DNA of 64,000 nucleotides, from NCBI GenBank assembly GCA_017519975.1, contig JAFWRM010000001.1, forward strand, positions 90,239 through 154,238, read 5' to 3'. Both the position numbers and the translations under genes were made by a program. The stretch's first letter is position 1; every line of letters begins with the position of its first letter. This document shows, piece after piece, positions 53,737 through 62,438 of the stretch. The DNA comes from Oscillospiraceae bacterium (lineage in GTDB: Bacteria; Bacillota; Clostridia; Oscillospirales; Oscillospiraceae). The notes beneath the pieces were generated by a model. It ran no database searches and was not told the origin of the DNA. It saw only the letters and a program-made list of their open reading frames with translations.

Positions 53737-55374
53737 TCAGCCGGTGAAGAACCACTCGCCGACTCTGTCGTGCGCGTTGCCGACCTCGCGGATGCCGCCG
53801 ATGTAGCTCTTTGCGGCACGCACGTTCTCGGTATCGCAGATGGAGTAGTAGTAGCACTCATCCTCAAACTGCTTCAGATAGGCCAGCGCCAGCTCGGTGT
53901 ACTTGGCGCTGTCCATCGTCGCCAGGATGGCTTCGCCCTGACTCTTCAGGTCGTTCCAGAGTTCTTCCTTCCACTCGAAGTGGCAGCGGTTGAACTTGCT
54001 GGCCTGAGCGTACATCAGGTCGATGCCGAGGCCGGAGGAGCCGGCCACATTGGCGACCCAGATCTCCCAGTTGTCCGGACCGGAGATCAGGTTGCGGACG
54101 GTGGCCTGGTCGTAGTTCTCGACCTTGGCGTCCACGCCGATCTCCTTCAGGGACTGTTCGAGGACCTGCGCGATGGAAACGAAGGCGTCGGAGCCGTTGG
54201 TCACGATGCGGACGGTCTTGCCCACAAGGCCGCTCTCCTCAGCGTACTTCTTGGCCAGTTCCATGTTGTAGCCGGTGGCGTAGGTGTCGTGCTGCTTGGC
54301 CATCTCCGGCACGTAGTCGGCGCAGCCGACGCCGACGCAGGACACGGCGGGAGTCGCTACTCCGCTGTAGGCCACGTTGATCATGCCGGCGCTGTTGCAG
54401 GCGTAGGCGACGGCCCAGCGGGCTTCCTTGGAGGCCAGCGGGGAGTCTTCCTTGCCGTTGATGGTCAGACCGACGTTGCCGGCAGTGGTCTTGCGGATCA
54501 GTTTGGTATCAGGCATGCTGGACAGATAGTCGATGTCCGCGCTGGGAACGGTCAGGATGAAGTCCACTTCGCCGGTTTCGAAGGCGTTGATCTTCTGAGA
54601 GGGCTCGGGGATGTTCTTGAAGATCACGTTCTCGATTGCGGGCTTGCCGCCCCAGTAATCGTCACGGGCCTTCAGGACCAGCTCGCTGTTGACCACGTAG
54701 TTCTCTACGGTGTACGGGCCGGTGCCGATGGGCTTCTTGCCGGAAGTCTCGGGGTCATAGGTCTCGGCGTCGATCATGCAGATATCCGACAGAACGGGGA
54801 ACTGCGTAACGTCCGCCTTCAGCAGGCCGATCTTGATGGTGTAATCGTCGATCTTCTCAACGGCATCCCAGTCGAAGCTCTGGAAGCTGAAGTACCGGGC
54901 GGTGTTGTTCATGACGTAATCCCAGGTGAACAGAACGTCGTCGGCGTTGAAATCGCTGCCGTTGGAGAACTTGACGTCATGACGCAGGTGCAGGATGTAC
55001 TCGGTATCGCTGATGGTCTCCACGCTCTCGCACAGCAGGTACTCCACGTTGCCGGTGCCGTCGTACACCCACAGGGGCTCGGAATAGGCGAACATGGCCA
55101 TCAGATAGCCAGCGCCGGAAACGATGTAGGGATCCAGAGATCCGCAGTCGCCGTCGACGGCGATCCTTACGGTGTCTCTGCCGGTGTCAGCGGCGGGTGC
55201 GGGCTCCTCGTCCTTCTTGTCGTCCGAAGGGGTCGTGTCTGCCGGCTTGGTAGAATCCGAGGGCGTCGTGTCCGCGGGCTTCGTTTCGTCCGCGGGCTTC
55301 GTGCCTCCGCCGCCGCAGGCGGCCAGGGACAGGACCATGAGCAGGCACAGCAGCAGGGCCAATGCTTTTTTCAT
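53737..55374 (-). CDS. ABC transporter substrate-binding lipoprotein, family 5 (Dpp/Opp type), 545 aa
   Basis: Signal peptide ending LSLAAC, lipid-modified Cys20, a linker with KPADTTPSD repeats, then a family 5 binding fold with PIGTGPYTVENYVVN (about 225) and ATGYNMELAKKYAEESG (about 365). The closest relative in view is the protein at 6405, with similar linker style. The start ATG overlaps the stop of the F subunit (ATGA), and its ribosome site GGAGG lies within that gene. Binds the substrate of the second importer, presumably related to that handled by the bicupin proteins. Confidence 0.93.
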   Translation of the reverse strand: MKKALALLLCLLMVLSLAACGGGGTKPADETKPADTTPSDSTKPADTTPSDDKKDEEPAPAADTGRDTVRIAVDGDCGSLDPYIVSGAGYLMAMFAYSEPLWVYDGTGNVEYLLCESVETISDTEYILHLRHDVKFSNGSDFNADDVLFTWDYVMNNTARYFSFQSFDWDAVEKIDDYTIKIGLLKADVTQFPVLSDICMIDAETYDPETSGKKPIGTGPYTVENYVVNSELVLKARDDYWGGKPAIENVIFKNIPEPSQKINAFETGEVDFILTVPSADIDYLSSMPDTKLIRKTTAGNVGLTINGKEDSPLASKEARWAVAYACNSAGMINVAYSGVATPAVSCVGVGCADYVPEMAKQHDTYATGYNMELAKKYAEESGLVGKTVRIVTNGSDAFVSIAQVLEQSLKEIGVDAKVENYDQATVRNLISGPDNWEIWVANVAGSSGLGIDLMYAQASKFNRCHFEWKEELWNDLKSQGEAILATMDSAKYTELALAYLKQFEDECYYYSICDTENVRAAKSYIGGIREVGNAHDRVGEWFFTG

Positions 55375-56348
55375 TGTACTTTTCCTCCTTGTAAATTGTT
55401 TATCTCTCTGCATCTGCAGCAAGATACAAAGTGGTTGGGCAGGATCTCTTCGATCTTCTGCGGCTGATTGCATACATCCGAAGCGTAGGGGCAGCGCGCC
55501 ATGAAGCGGCAGCCAGGCTTGGGATCGATGGGGGACGTGATCTCACCCGCCAGCGTCACAAGCTCGTTGTTCGCGTGGATGTCCGGCACGGGGATGGCGG
55601 ACAGCAGCGCCTTGCTGTAGGGGTGCAGCGTGTTTCGGAACAGCTCGTCCGAAGGCGCCTTCTCCACCACCTGGCCCAGATACATGACCAGGATGTCGTC
55701 GGAGATGTACTTGACCACGGACAGGTCGTGGGTGACGAACATGTACGTCAGCTTCCGCTGCTCCTGCAGATCCAGCATCAGATTCAGGATCTGCGCCTGG
55801 ATGGAAACGTCCAGAGCCGAAACCGGCTCGTCGCATACGATGAAGCGCGGGCCCAGGGCCAGGGCCCGGGCGATGCCGATGCGCTGCCGGCGGCCGCCGT
55901 CCAGTTCGTGCGGATAGGTGCCCCAGAAGCGCTCTGCCAGGCCGACCGTTTCCATCAGTTCCCTGGTCCGGTCGATCATCTCCTGCTTCTTCATGCTGTG
56001 GCTGAGCTTCATGGGCTCCATGATGGTCTCGCTGACGGATTTGCGGGGATTCAGCGAGGAGAACGGATCCTGGAAAATGATCTGCATCTCATGCCGCAGC
56101 TGGCTCAGTTCCTTCCGCCTGGGCGTCGTGATGTCCTCTCCCTTATACAGGATCTGGCCGTCCGTCGCGTCCAGCAGATGCAGGATGGTACGCCCCAGGG
56201 TGCTTTTGCCGCACCCGGATTCACCGACCACGCCCAGGGTCTTGCCTTCCTCGATGGTGAAGCTCACGTCGTCCACGGCGTGAAGCATTCCCCGCCCGGT
56301 CTTGAAATATTTCTTCAGATTCCTGACTTCGATCAGCGGAGCAGACAT
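55371..56348 (-). CDS. Dpp/Opp-type ABC transporter ATP-binding protein (F subunit), 325 aa
   Basis: Walker A GESGCGKST, FQDPFSSLNPRKSV, signature ELDGGRRQRIGIARAL as in the first transporter, Walker B FIVCDEPVSALD, and C-terminal CRFMARC and CCRC. ATG at 56348 follows GGAGGGGGCCTG and overlaps the D subunit stop. The frame extends further upstream but without a ribosome site. Confidence 0.93.
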   Translation of the reverse strand: MSAPLIEVRNLKKYFKTGRGMLHAVDDVSFTIEEGKTLGVVGESGCGKSTLGRTILHLLDATDGQILYKGEDITTPRRKELSQLRHEMQIIFQDPFSSLNPRKSVSETIMEPMKLSHSMKKQEMIDRTRELMETVGLAERFWGTYPHELDGGRRQRIGIARALALGPRFIVCDEPVSALDVSIQAQILNLMLDLQEQRKLTYMFVTHDLSVVKYISDDILVMYLGQVVEKAPSDELFRNTLHPYSKALLSAIPVPDIHANNELVTLAGEITSPIDPKPGCRFMARCPYASDVCNQPQKIEEILPNHFVSCCRCREINNLQGGKVQ

Positions 56349-57331
56349 CAGGCCCCCTCCTTTCCGGCACGCAGACAGCGGATCTGGTGCCCGTCGGCGG
56401 TCGTATAGATCTCCGGCTTGCGGGCACGGCACTCGTCCGTGGCGTATTCACAGCGGTCGGCAAACTTGCATCCCTGGATCTCCAGCGTGGGATCCGGCAT
56501 CATGCCCCGGATGGGCTTCAGCCGCTTCTCCGTGGAATCCAGCTTGGGCAGCGATCCGAACAGTCCCAGCGTATAGGGGTGCGTGGGATGATCGAAGATA
56601 TGCTCCAGCGTGCCGTACTCCACGATCTCGCCGGCGTAGATGACCGCCACCTTCTGGCAGATGCTGGCCACCACGCCCAGGTCATGGGTGATCATCAGCA
56701 CCGCCGTGTTCAGTTTTTCCTTCAGTTCCCGCATCATCTTCAGCACCTGGGCCTGGATGGTAACGTCCAGGGCCGTGGTGGGCTCGTCCGCCAGCAGCAG
56801 CTTCGGGTTGCAGGCCAGCGCCATGGCGATGACCACACGCTGCTTCATGCCGCCGGAGAACTGGTGCGGATACTCGAAATAGCGTTCTCTGGGAATGCCG
56901 ACGAGTTCCAGCATCTGCATGGCCCTCTCGATGGCCTCGGCATGGCTGATCTCGTTGTGCAGTCCGATGGCCTCTTCGATCTGCTCTCCCACGCGTTCGA
57001 TGGGGTTCAGCGCCGTCATGGGATCCTGGAAGATCATGGCGATCTGATTGCCTCGCAGGCTGCGCATGTCCTTTTCGTGGAGCTTCAGGATGTCCTTCCC
57101 TTCGAAAAGGATCTCGCCCTGCGTGATCTTCCCCTGCGGCTTGGCGACGATGCCAAGGATGGCTCTTGCGATGGTGGTCTTGCCGGCTCCGGTCTCTCCG
57201 ACCAGGCCCAGCGTCTCCCCTTCCCGGATGGTCAGGTCGACGCCGTTGACGGCGTGGATGATGGCGTCGTCGGAATGGAACTGCACGTGCAGATCCCTGA
57301 TCTCTACGATCGGCTTGTTGTTGTTTTCCAT
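56348..57331 (-). CDS. Dpp/Opp-type ABC transporter ATP-binding protein (D subunit), 327 aa
   Basis: Walker A GETGAGKTT, FQDPMTALNP, FSGGMKQRVVIAMAL, LLLADEPTTALD, ITHDLGVV, and the C-terminal GCKFADRC. ATG at 57331 lies eight bases after AGGAGG; the GTG at 57340 overlaps that site. Next to its permease genes. Confidence 0.94.
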   Translation of the reverse strand: MENNNKPIVEIRDLHVQFHSDDAIIHAVNGVDLTIREGETLGLVGETGAGKTTIARAILGIVAKPQGKITQGEILFEGKDILKLHEKDMRSLRGNQIAMIFQDPMTALNPIERVGEQIEEAIGLHNEISHAEAIERAMQMLELVGIPRERYFEYPHQFSGGMKQRVVIAMALACNPKLLLADEPTTALDVTIQAQVLKMMRELKEKLNTAVLMITHDLGVVASICQKVAVIYAGEIVEYGTLEHIFDHPTHPYTLGLFGSLPKLDSTEKRLKPIRGMMPDPTLEIQGCKFADRCEYATDECRARKPEIYTTADGHQIRCLRAGKEGA

Positions 57332-57344
57332 GACTGCCACCTCC

Positions 57345-58208
57345 TCAGTTCCTCAGGCGCGGATCCATGGCGTCACGCAGACCGTCGCCCAGCATGTTGA
57401 AGGCCAGAACGGTGATCATGATGCAGATGCCCGGATACAGGACCAGTTCCATGTGGTCGCGCATCAGGTTCCGCCCCTCGGACAGCATGGCGCCCCATTC
57501 CGCGATGGGCGGCTGCGCGCCGAGGCCGATGAAGCTCAGGGTAGCGCCGGAGATGATGGAGTTGCCTATGTTCATCGTCGTCGATACGATGGTCGGGGCG
57601 ATGGCGTTGGGCAGCACGTGGTTCAGAATGATGTGGGGCGGCTTGCCGTCGATGGCCCGCGCGGCCTCGACGAATTCCTTGCCGCGCACCGTCAGGATGT
57701 TCGCGCGGATCAGACGCGCCGCCGACGGCGTCGTGGATACCGCGATGGCTATGATGGCGTTTCTGGTGCTCGGCCCGAGGATGGCCGCGATGACCACGCA
57801 CATCAGCATCATCGGCACGCAGGAGAAGATATCCATGATCCTCATGATGACGTTATCCACCTGTCCGCCGAAATATCCGGCGATGGAACCGATGATCAGT
57901 CCGGCCAGCGTGCCGAAGGCGACGCAGCCCAACCCCATCTCCATGGACTTCCGGGTGCCCCAGATCAGGCGGCTGAAGGTGTCCCGCCCGAACTTGTCGG
58001 TCCCCAGCAGATGCTCCGCGGAGGGCTTGGCGTAGGCGTTGACCAGATCCTGCGTGTCGTAGGAATAGGGCGCCAGGACCGGGGCGAAAACCGCAACCAG
58101 GAGAACGATGACGATGATGACCAGGCCAACGATGGCGAACTTGTTCTTTTTCAGCTGATGCCAGGTCTCCGCGAGCCGGCCGCGCTGCTTTCTTTTCTTT
58201 TCAGCCAT
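57345..58208 (-). CDS. Dpp/Opp-type ABC transporter permease (C subunit), 287 aa
   Basis: DppC landmarks: N-terminal helix (about 26-46), EHLLGTDKFGRDTFSRLIWG, EAARAIDGKPPHIILNHVLPNA (read in parts) as EAA loop, and MLGDGLRDAMDPRLRN at the end. ATG at 58208 follows GGTGAGATC. Twelve bases after the B subunit gene. Confidence 0.94.
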   Translation of the reverse strand: MAEKKRKQRGRLAETWHQLKKNKFAIVGLVIIVIVLLVAVFAPVLAPYSYDTQDLVNAYAKPSAEHLLGTDKFGRDTFSRLIWGTRKSMEMGLGCVAFGTLAGLIIGSIAGYFGGQVDNVIMRIMDIFSCVPMMLMCVVIAAILGPSTRNAIIAIAVSTTPSAARLIRANILTVRGKEFVEAARAIDGKPPHIILNHVLPNAIAPTIVSTTMNIGNSIISGATLSFIGLGAQPPIAEWGAMLSEGRNLMRDHMELVLYPGICIMITVLAFNMLGDGLRDAMDPRLRN

Positions 58209-58220
58209 GATCTCACCGCC

Positions 58221-59192
58221 TTACTGCTTCGCGCCGGCGTCGGCGCGTTTTTTCTTCTTGGAATGGCTGCTGAACTGCGACTTGATGCGCGGATCGACCA
58301 GGGCGAACACCAGATCCACCAGCACCAGGATGAAGCTGAACATGACGGTAAAGAACAGCACGCTTCCCTGCACCACCGGATAGTCGCGGGACGTCAGGGC
58401 GCTGATCGTGTAATTGCCGAGGCCGGGGATGGCGAAGATGTTCTCCGCGATGACCGAGCCGCCCAGGGAGGCGCCGAACATGGAGCCCACGATCACGATG
58501 ACGGGGATCAGCGCGTTTTTCAGCGCGTGCTTGTAAATGACCTTCCGTTCCGTCTGGCCCTTGGCCCGGGCCGTCGTCACGTAATCCTGACGGATCTGCT
58601 CCAGCATGCTGGACCTTGTCTGACGGGCCAGCGTGGCGGCGTAGCCCAGGGCCATCGAGCAGGTCGGCAGGATCCATCCCTTCCAGGTCTGGATTCCCAG
58701 CGCCGGGACCCACCCCAGCTTCAGGGCGAACAGCCGCACCAGGATCAGCGCGAACCAGAAGCTCGGCATGGATACGCAGAACAGAGACAGCACGATGGAC
58801 GTATGGTCCTTCCAGCTGTACTGGTGGGTCGCCGCGTAGACGCCCACCGGTATTCCGATCAGGATCGCCAGGATCATGCTGACGGATACCAGCAGCAGTG
58901 TGTACGGGAATTTGGAGATCACCTCATCCCACACGGCTCCCTTCGTGAAATAGGAGCGGCCGATGTCCCCGCGGAATATCCCCAGGATGTACTCCCCGTA
59001 GCGCACGAAGATGTTCTTGTTCAGCCCCATCTCCTCGCGCATGGCGGCGATCTCTTCCTCCGTGGCGAAGTTGCCCAGCAGCTGCCGCGCCGGGTCGCCC
59101 GGAGTGAATTCCAGAAGAAGCATGACGATGAGCGTCACGCCCAGCACCGTGGGTATGATCCACAGCAGCCGTTTGATGAAATATCTTAACAT
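58221..59192 (-). CDS. Dpp/Opp-type ABC transporter permease (B subunit), 323 aa
   Basis: DppB landmarks: YFIKRLLWIIPTVLGVTLIV-like N-terminal helix, TPGDPARQL, YVTTARAKGQTERKVIYKHALKN (in parts) as EAA loop, SRDYPVVQGSVLFFTVMF, VDPRIKSQF. First transporter gene after the bicupin gene at 59217, 24 bases apart. Confidence 0.94.
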   Translation of the reverse strand: MLRYFIKRLLWIIPTVLGVTLIVMLLLEFTPGDPARQLLGNFATEEEIAAMREEMGLNKNIFVRYGEYILGIFRGDIGRSYFTKGAVWDEVISKFPYTLLLVSVSMILAILIGIPVGVYAATHQYSWKDHTSIVLSLFCVSMPSFWFALILVRLFALKLGWVPALGIQTWKGWILPTCSMALGYAATLARQTRSSMLEQIRQDYVTTARAKGQTERKVIYKHALKNALIPVIVIVGSMFGASLGGSVIAENIFAIPGLGNYTISALTSRDYPVVQGSVLFFTVMFSFILVLVDLVFALVDPRIKSQFSSHSKKKKRADAGAKQ

Positions 59193-59216
59193 CTGCTCTC
59201 ACCTCGCTCCGCCGAG

Positions 59217-60404
59217 TCACTTCTTTTCATAGGGGAAGATTCCGAAGGAAGGAACGGAATCGTCCTTGGCGCACTTTCCGCAGTACATGCAGAGCTTGTC
59301 GTGATTGTAAACGCACTTGCGGAGGCTGGCCGCCTCAAACAGGTATTCGTCCTCGCCGTCCGCCGCCTTCTGCCGCACGATCTTGGACCAGTCGCCGTCC
59401 CCGTAGAAGGGGAAGAACGCCATCGGTTTGTCGATCCGCTTGAAATTGATCGGGCAGTGCCACATGTTCGGCGGCACGCGGATCACCGAAGGCTCCGTGA
59501 TCGTCATCGTTTCCATGTGGTCCGGATCCCATCCCAGTTCCACCGTGATCTCCGCGTCGAAGGATCCGAAGGGATCCGCCATGTCCGACCCGCTGAACCA
59601 CAGGTATTCATCCCTGGCGTGGTGGCAGTGCGGCACCTCCATGACGTTGGGGGCCGTCACCACGCTGAAGCCTCCGAAGAAGTTCACATCGGGCAGCTGC
59701 AGGATCCCGCGGAACTTGCCTCTGGGATTGGCAAAGGTATTCCCGTAGTTGTGATATTCGACGGGATACTCGAAGAACAGCCCGTCGTACTTTCCGCTGT
59801 GGGGCGCCGGCTCGCTTTCCGCGATCTGCTTCGCCCAATCGAGGGCAAAACTGATGCGGGGATGCGGGCTCTCGTTCAGGCAGCGGCCGCAGTTGTGGCA
59901 GCTTTTCGTCTTATCCAGCACGCAGCGCTTGAGGCTGGAGCCCAGATACGGAAACTCCACGGTGCCGTCGTCGTTGACCCGCCGGGTGACCTTGGAGCGT
60001 TCCCCGTTCATGTACACGGAGGAGAACGTCACCGGCTTGCCCACGCGCTTGTAGTTGATGGGCCCGTGCCACATGCGGGGCGGGATCCTCACCAGCGTGG
60101 GCTTCGTGATCACGTACTTTTCCATCCGGTCCGGGTTTTCACCGATCCAGATCTCGATCTCCGCGTCGAAATCGAAAAATTTCGCCACGTCCTGCCCGGA
60201 AAACATGTAGATCTCTTCCACCGCGTGGTGTACGTGGGGGATGTCCACCAGACCTTCATGCAGCACCACGGTAAAGCCCATCACCATGTTGGCGTGCCAC
60301 ATGTCCGCCGCTCCGTTGAAATAAGCCTTCGGGCTCGCGTACATGTCTCCCCCCGGCCCTTCAAACTTCGGCAGCGTGAATACGAATTCGTCATACATGC
60401 TCAT
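59217..60404 (-). CDS. Bicupin protein with two four-cysteine motifs, 395 aa, first gene of the second transporter block
   Basis: Cupin 1: HVHHAVEEIYMF (His57, His59, His60, Glu63/64) and MWHGPINY (His113). Cupin 2: HCHHARDEYLWF and MWHCPINF. Each barrel ends in C-x7-C-x2-C-x2-C: Cys161-169-172-175 and Cys364-372-375-378. The cupin histidines would bind iron, manganese or zinc; the cysteine sets could bind zinc or an iron-sulfur cluster. Cytoplasmic. ATG at 60404 after AAAGGAAG. Stands where MoaF-like proteins stand in the first block, before the importer genes. I know of no characterised relative; the reaction is unknown. Confidence 0.7.
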   Translation of the reverse strand: MSMYDEFVFTLPKFEGPGGDMYASPKAYFNGAADMWHANMVMGFTVVLHEGLVDIPHVHHAVEEIYMFSGQDVAKFFDFDAEIEIWIGENPDRMEKYVITKPTLVRIPPRMWHGPINYKRVGKPVTFSSVYMNGERSKVTRRVNDDGTVEFPYLGSSLKRCVLDKTKSCHNCGRCLNESPHPRISFALDWAKQIAESEPAPHSGKYDGLFFEYPVEYHNYGNTFANPRGKFRGILQLPDVNFFGGFSVVTAPNVMEVPHCHHARDEYLWFSGSDMADPFGSFDAEITVELGWDPDHMETMTITEPSVIRVPPNMWHCPINFKRIDKPMAFFPFYGDGDWSKIVRQKAADGEDEYLFEAASLRKCVYNHDKLCMYCGKCAKDDSVPSFGIFPYEKK

Positions 60405-60582
60405 GTGAATCAGCTTCCTTTCCCTGTCGTCAGTACCTGCCGGACATGCCGGCCTTTTCCGCGTTCTTTCCGCACCGTTGCCGTGTACAGTACTTTCTGT
60501 TTATATGATAACGGAAAACGCCTGTGTTTTCATTTCGCCGAACGTCCAAAAAGGTGCTCCGGAATTGTGGACAAACCCACAG

Positions 60583-60601
60583 TGTTTCATTTTCTGAAAC
60601 G
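60583..60601. promoter_or_regulatory. Dyad TGTTTCA-N5-TGAAACG upstream of the bicupin/ABC block
   Basis: Near-perfect dyad at 60583-60601; further GTTTCA copies at 60607-60612 and 60628-60633. It lies between the block and its neighbouring PAS-AAA+ regulator, where activator sites of such regulators are usually found. No -24/-12 (GG-N10-GC) element could be found by eye on the minus strand between 60405 and 60620. The only promoter-like piece there is TATCATATAA near 60500-60510, with no good -35. This covers the 307-base gap 60405-60711 together with the hairpin at 60663. Confidence 0.5.
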
Positions 60602-60662
60602 TTTTCGTTTCACTCTGCGGCCGCGACGTTTCATTCCGTGCGGCGGGTCCCCTCCCAACGGA

Positions 60663-60694
60663 AGCGGCGCCCCGGCCGAAGCCGGGGCGCCGCT
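60663..60694 (-). terminator. GC-rich hairpin after the PAS-AAA+ regulator gene
   Basis: Perfect 14-bp stem (60663-60676 with 60681-60694), loop of four. It lies 18 bases after the regulator stop; there is no U-run. Confidence 0.65.
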
Positions 60695-60711
60695 GAACGT
60701 CCTTTATTCCG

Positions 60712-62066
60712 TTATTCCGTTCCGTCTCCGCGGGTCGGTACGCCGTCGCGGATCCCGTATTTCTGCATGCGCCGCCACAGCGTGGCCTTGCTGATGCCCA
60801 GCTCGGCCGCCGTTTTCATCTTGCTGCCGCCGTTGCGCCGCAGCGCCTCCCGGATCCTTGCCGCGGGGTCTTCCCCGCCGGCGGGTCCGGACGCTGCGCC
60901 TGTTCCGGCCGCGCCGGTTCCCCTCATCTCCTCCAGCAGACTGCGGACGAACGCCTCGTTCACGCTGTGCCGCGGCGTCGTCAGCACGATCTTCCGGCAG
61001 AAGGCGTCCAGCTCGCGCGTATTGCCCGGCCATGGGTAATCCCTCAGACAGTCGTAGGCGCCGCGCGTCAGCTTCACCGGCTTTTCGTACTTCTCCCGGT
61101 ACACGTCGATGAAATGGATCGCGATGTCGATGATCTCATCGCCGCGTTCCCTCAGAGGCGGCACCGTGACCGTGGTGGGTGCCAGAGAATAGTACAGATC
61201 TTCCCGGAAAAGATCCTTCCGTATCAGCTCCTTCAGATTCCGGTCGGTGGAGGCGACGACGCGAACGTCCGCCGGCCGCTGCCGCAGGTCGTTTTCCGCC
61301 GCGTACACGCCCCGGATGAGCAGGGCGACCCGATACTGCAGATCCGGCGAGAGCCTGTCGATGTGGCTCAGGAAAAGCGTGCCCCCTGGATGCTGGCCAT
61401 GGAGCGGTTCAGGCCGCCGTCTTCCGGCTCCGAAGCCTGGTCGAACAGGAGATGTGACACCTGCTCTGTGCTCAGCGCGTCGCATTCCACTTCCGCGTAC
61501 CCGTTTTTTCTTCGGCTGCTCTCGTTGTGTATGCATTTTGCAAGGGCGGGGATCTCCGTCCCGTCCTCACCGACGAGCAGGATCGGCTGATCCTGCTGGG
61601 CCGTGTACTTCAGCAGCTTGACGGCGCGCAGGAAAGCTCCGCTGGCCGTATCGAATTCTGAAAAGTAGCGATTGGAAGTAATGGAATATTCCGTCCTTTC
61701 CCCCGTCGCCTTTGCCGGGATGGGCAGCTTCTGCAGAAAGATCACCGCTCCCGCCGGATCGTCCCCATTCATGACGGGCTCCATGTTGACGGCGTACCGG
61801 GCGACCCGGTTCTGTACGCAGCAGTTCGCCACAGAATCCCCCTGCCGGATCACGTCGCTGAGCAGTTCCTCATCCAGCAGCGGGAACAGATCGCGTACGT
61901 AAACGCCGTTAACGTCCCTGTGCCGGCAGTCCAGCAGCGATCGGGCGCGGTCGTTGATGTCTGTGACCCGGCCCTGTCGGTCGACCCGCACGATACCGGA
62001 AAAATCCCCTTCCATGAAGGCTCGCAGCGTTCTGGCTTCCAGTGATTCTTCAGTTTCGCAGTCCAT
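60712..62066 (-). CDS. PAS-AAA+-Fis regulator with degenerate ATPase motifs, reading frame interrupted at 61382-61386
   Basis: First frame (61368-62066, ATG after GGAGGTGAGCCC): PAS domain (about 20-110, IVRVDRQGRVTDINDRARSLL in parts) and the start of an AAA+ domain. Second frame (60712 to about 61386): GTLFLSHIDRLSPDL, FREDLYYSLAP, PPLRERGDEIID, YPWPGNTRELDAF and a Fis-type helix-turn-helix (MKTAAELGISKATLWRRMQ). The frames join at a run of five C on the plus strand; six would restore one protein of about 450 residues. The ATPase core is changed: Walker A reads GEDGTEI (no lysine), GAFTGA is absent, and Walker B is FLSH, not FLDE. It should not activate sigma-54 in the usual way. Confidence 0.75.
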
Positions 62067-62090
62067 GGGCTCACCTCCGATGTCATCCGC

Positions 62091-62117
62091 AAAATATGTG
62101 CATTCTGTACATATTTT
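62091..62117. promoter_or_regulatory. Inverted repeat upstream of the PAS-AAA+ regulator
   Basis: AAAATATGT (62091-62099) and ACATATTTT (62109-62117), perfect 9-bp arms with a 9-base spacer, 25 bases upstream of the regulator start. Possibly its autoregulatory site. The rest of the 372-base gap 62067-62438 holds only the promoter at 62302-62330. Confidence 0.55.
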
Positions 62118-62301
62118 ATTTAAAATAACTGTAAATTTTTCACATCATTTCATTACGGTGATATGATACCGCATTTCTCTGTACTCTAATTTAACACATC
62201 TCTTGTTCTCACGCAAGCCGCGCCGCAGCAGCACGCGGCACTGTCGACTGCGGGTTTCTCTGAACAGCAGCGGCTTTTCCGCGGGAAAGCACGCGGGTCT
62301 G

Positions 62302-62330
62302 TGGACATTTTCCTTCCATCCTGTTATGAT
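62302..62330 (+). promoter_or_regulatory. Promoter of the DUF3592 gene
   Basis: TGGACA (62302-62307, 5/6), 17 bases, TATGAT (62325-62330, 5/6). Confidence 0.7.
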
Positions 62331-62438
62331 GAGCGCGTACCGGGCACCTGCGCACTCCGAAAGGCGGCCGTCTGCTTTCAGGCGCCATTTCCCTGCCGCA
62401 TATCCCGGGATCCTATGTTCAGAAAAGGGGAGAACCAT

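Noticed and set aside
57048..59189. Plus-strand open frame of 713 codons opposite the second permease genes
   Set aside because: Shadow of two clear permease genes; composition is biased and there is no ribosome site.
60405..60620. Sigma-54 promoter for the bicupin/ABC block
   Set aside because: No GG-N10-GC element could be found on the minus strand, and the neighbouring regulator lacks GAFTGA.
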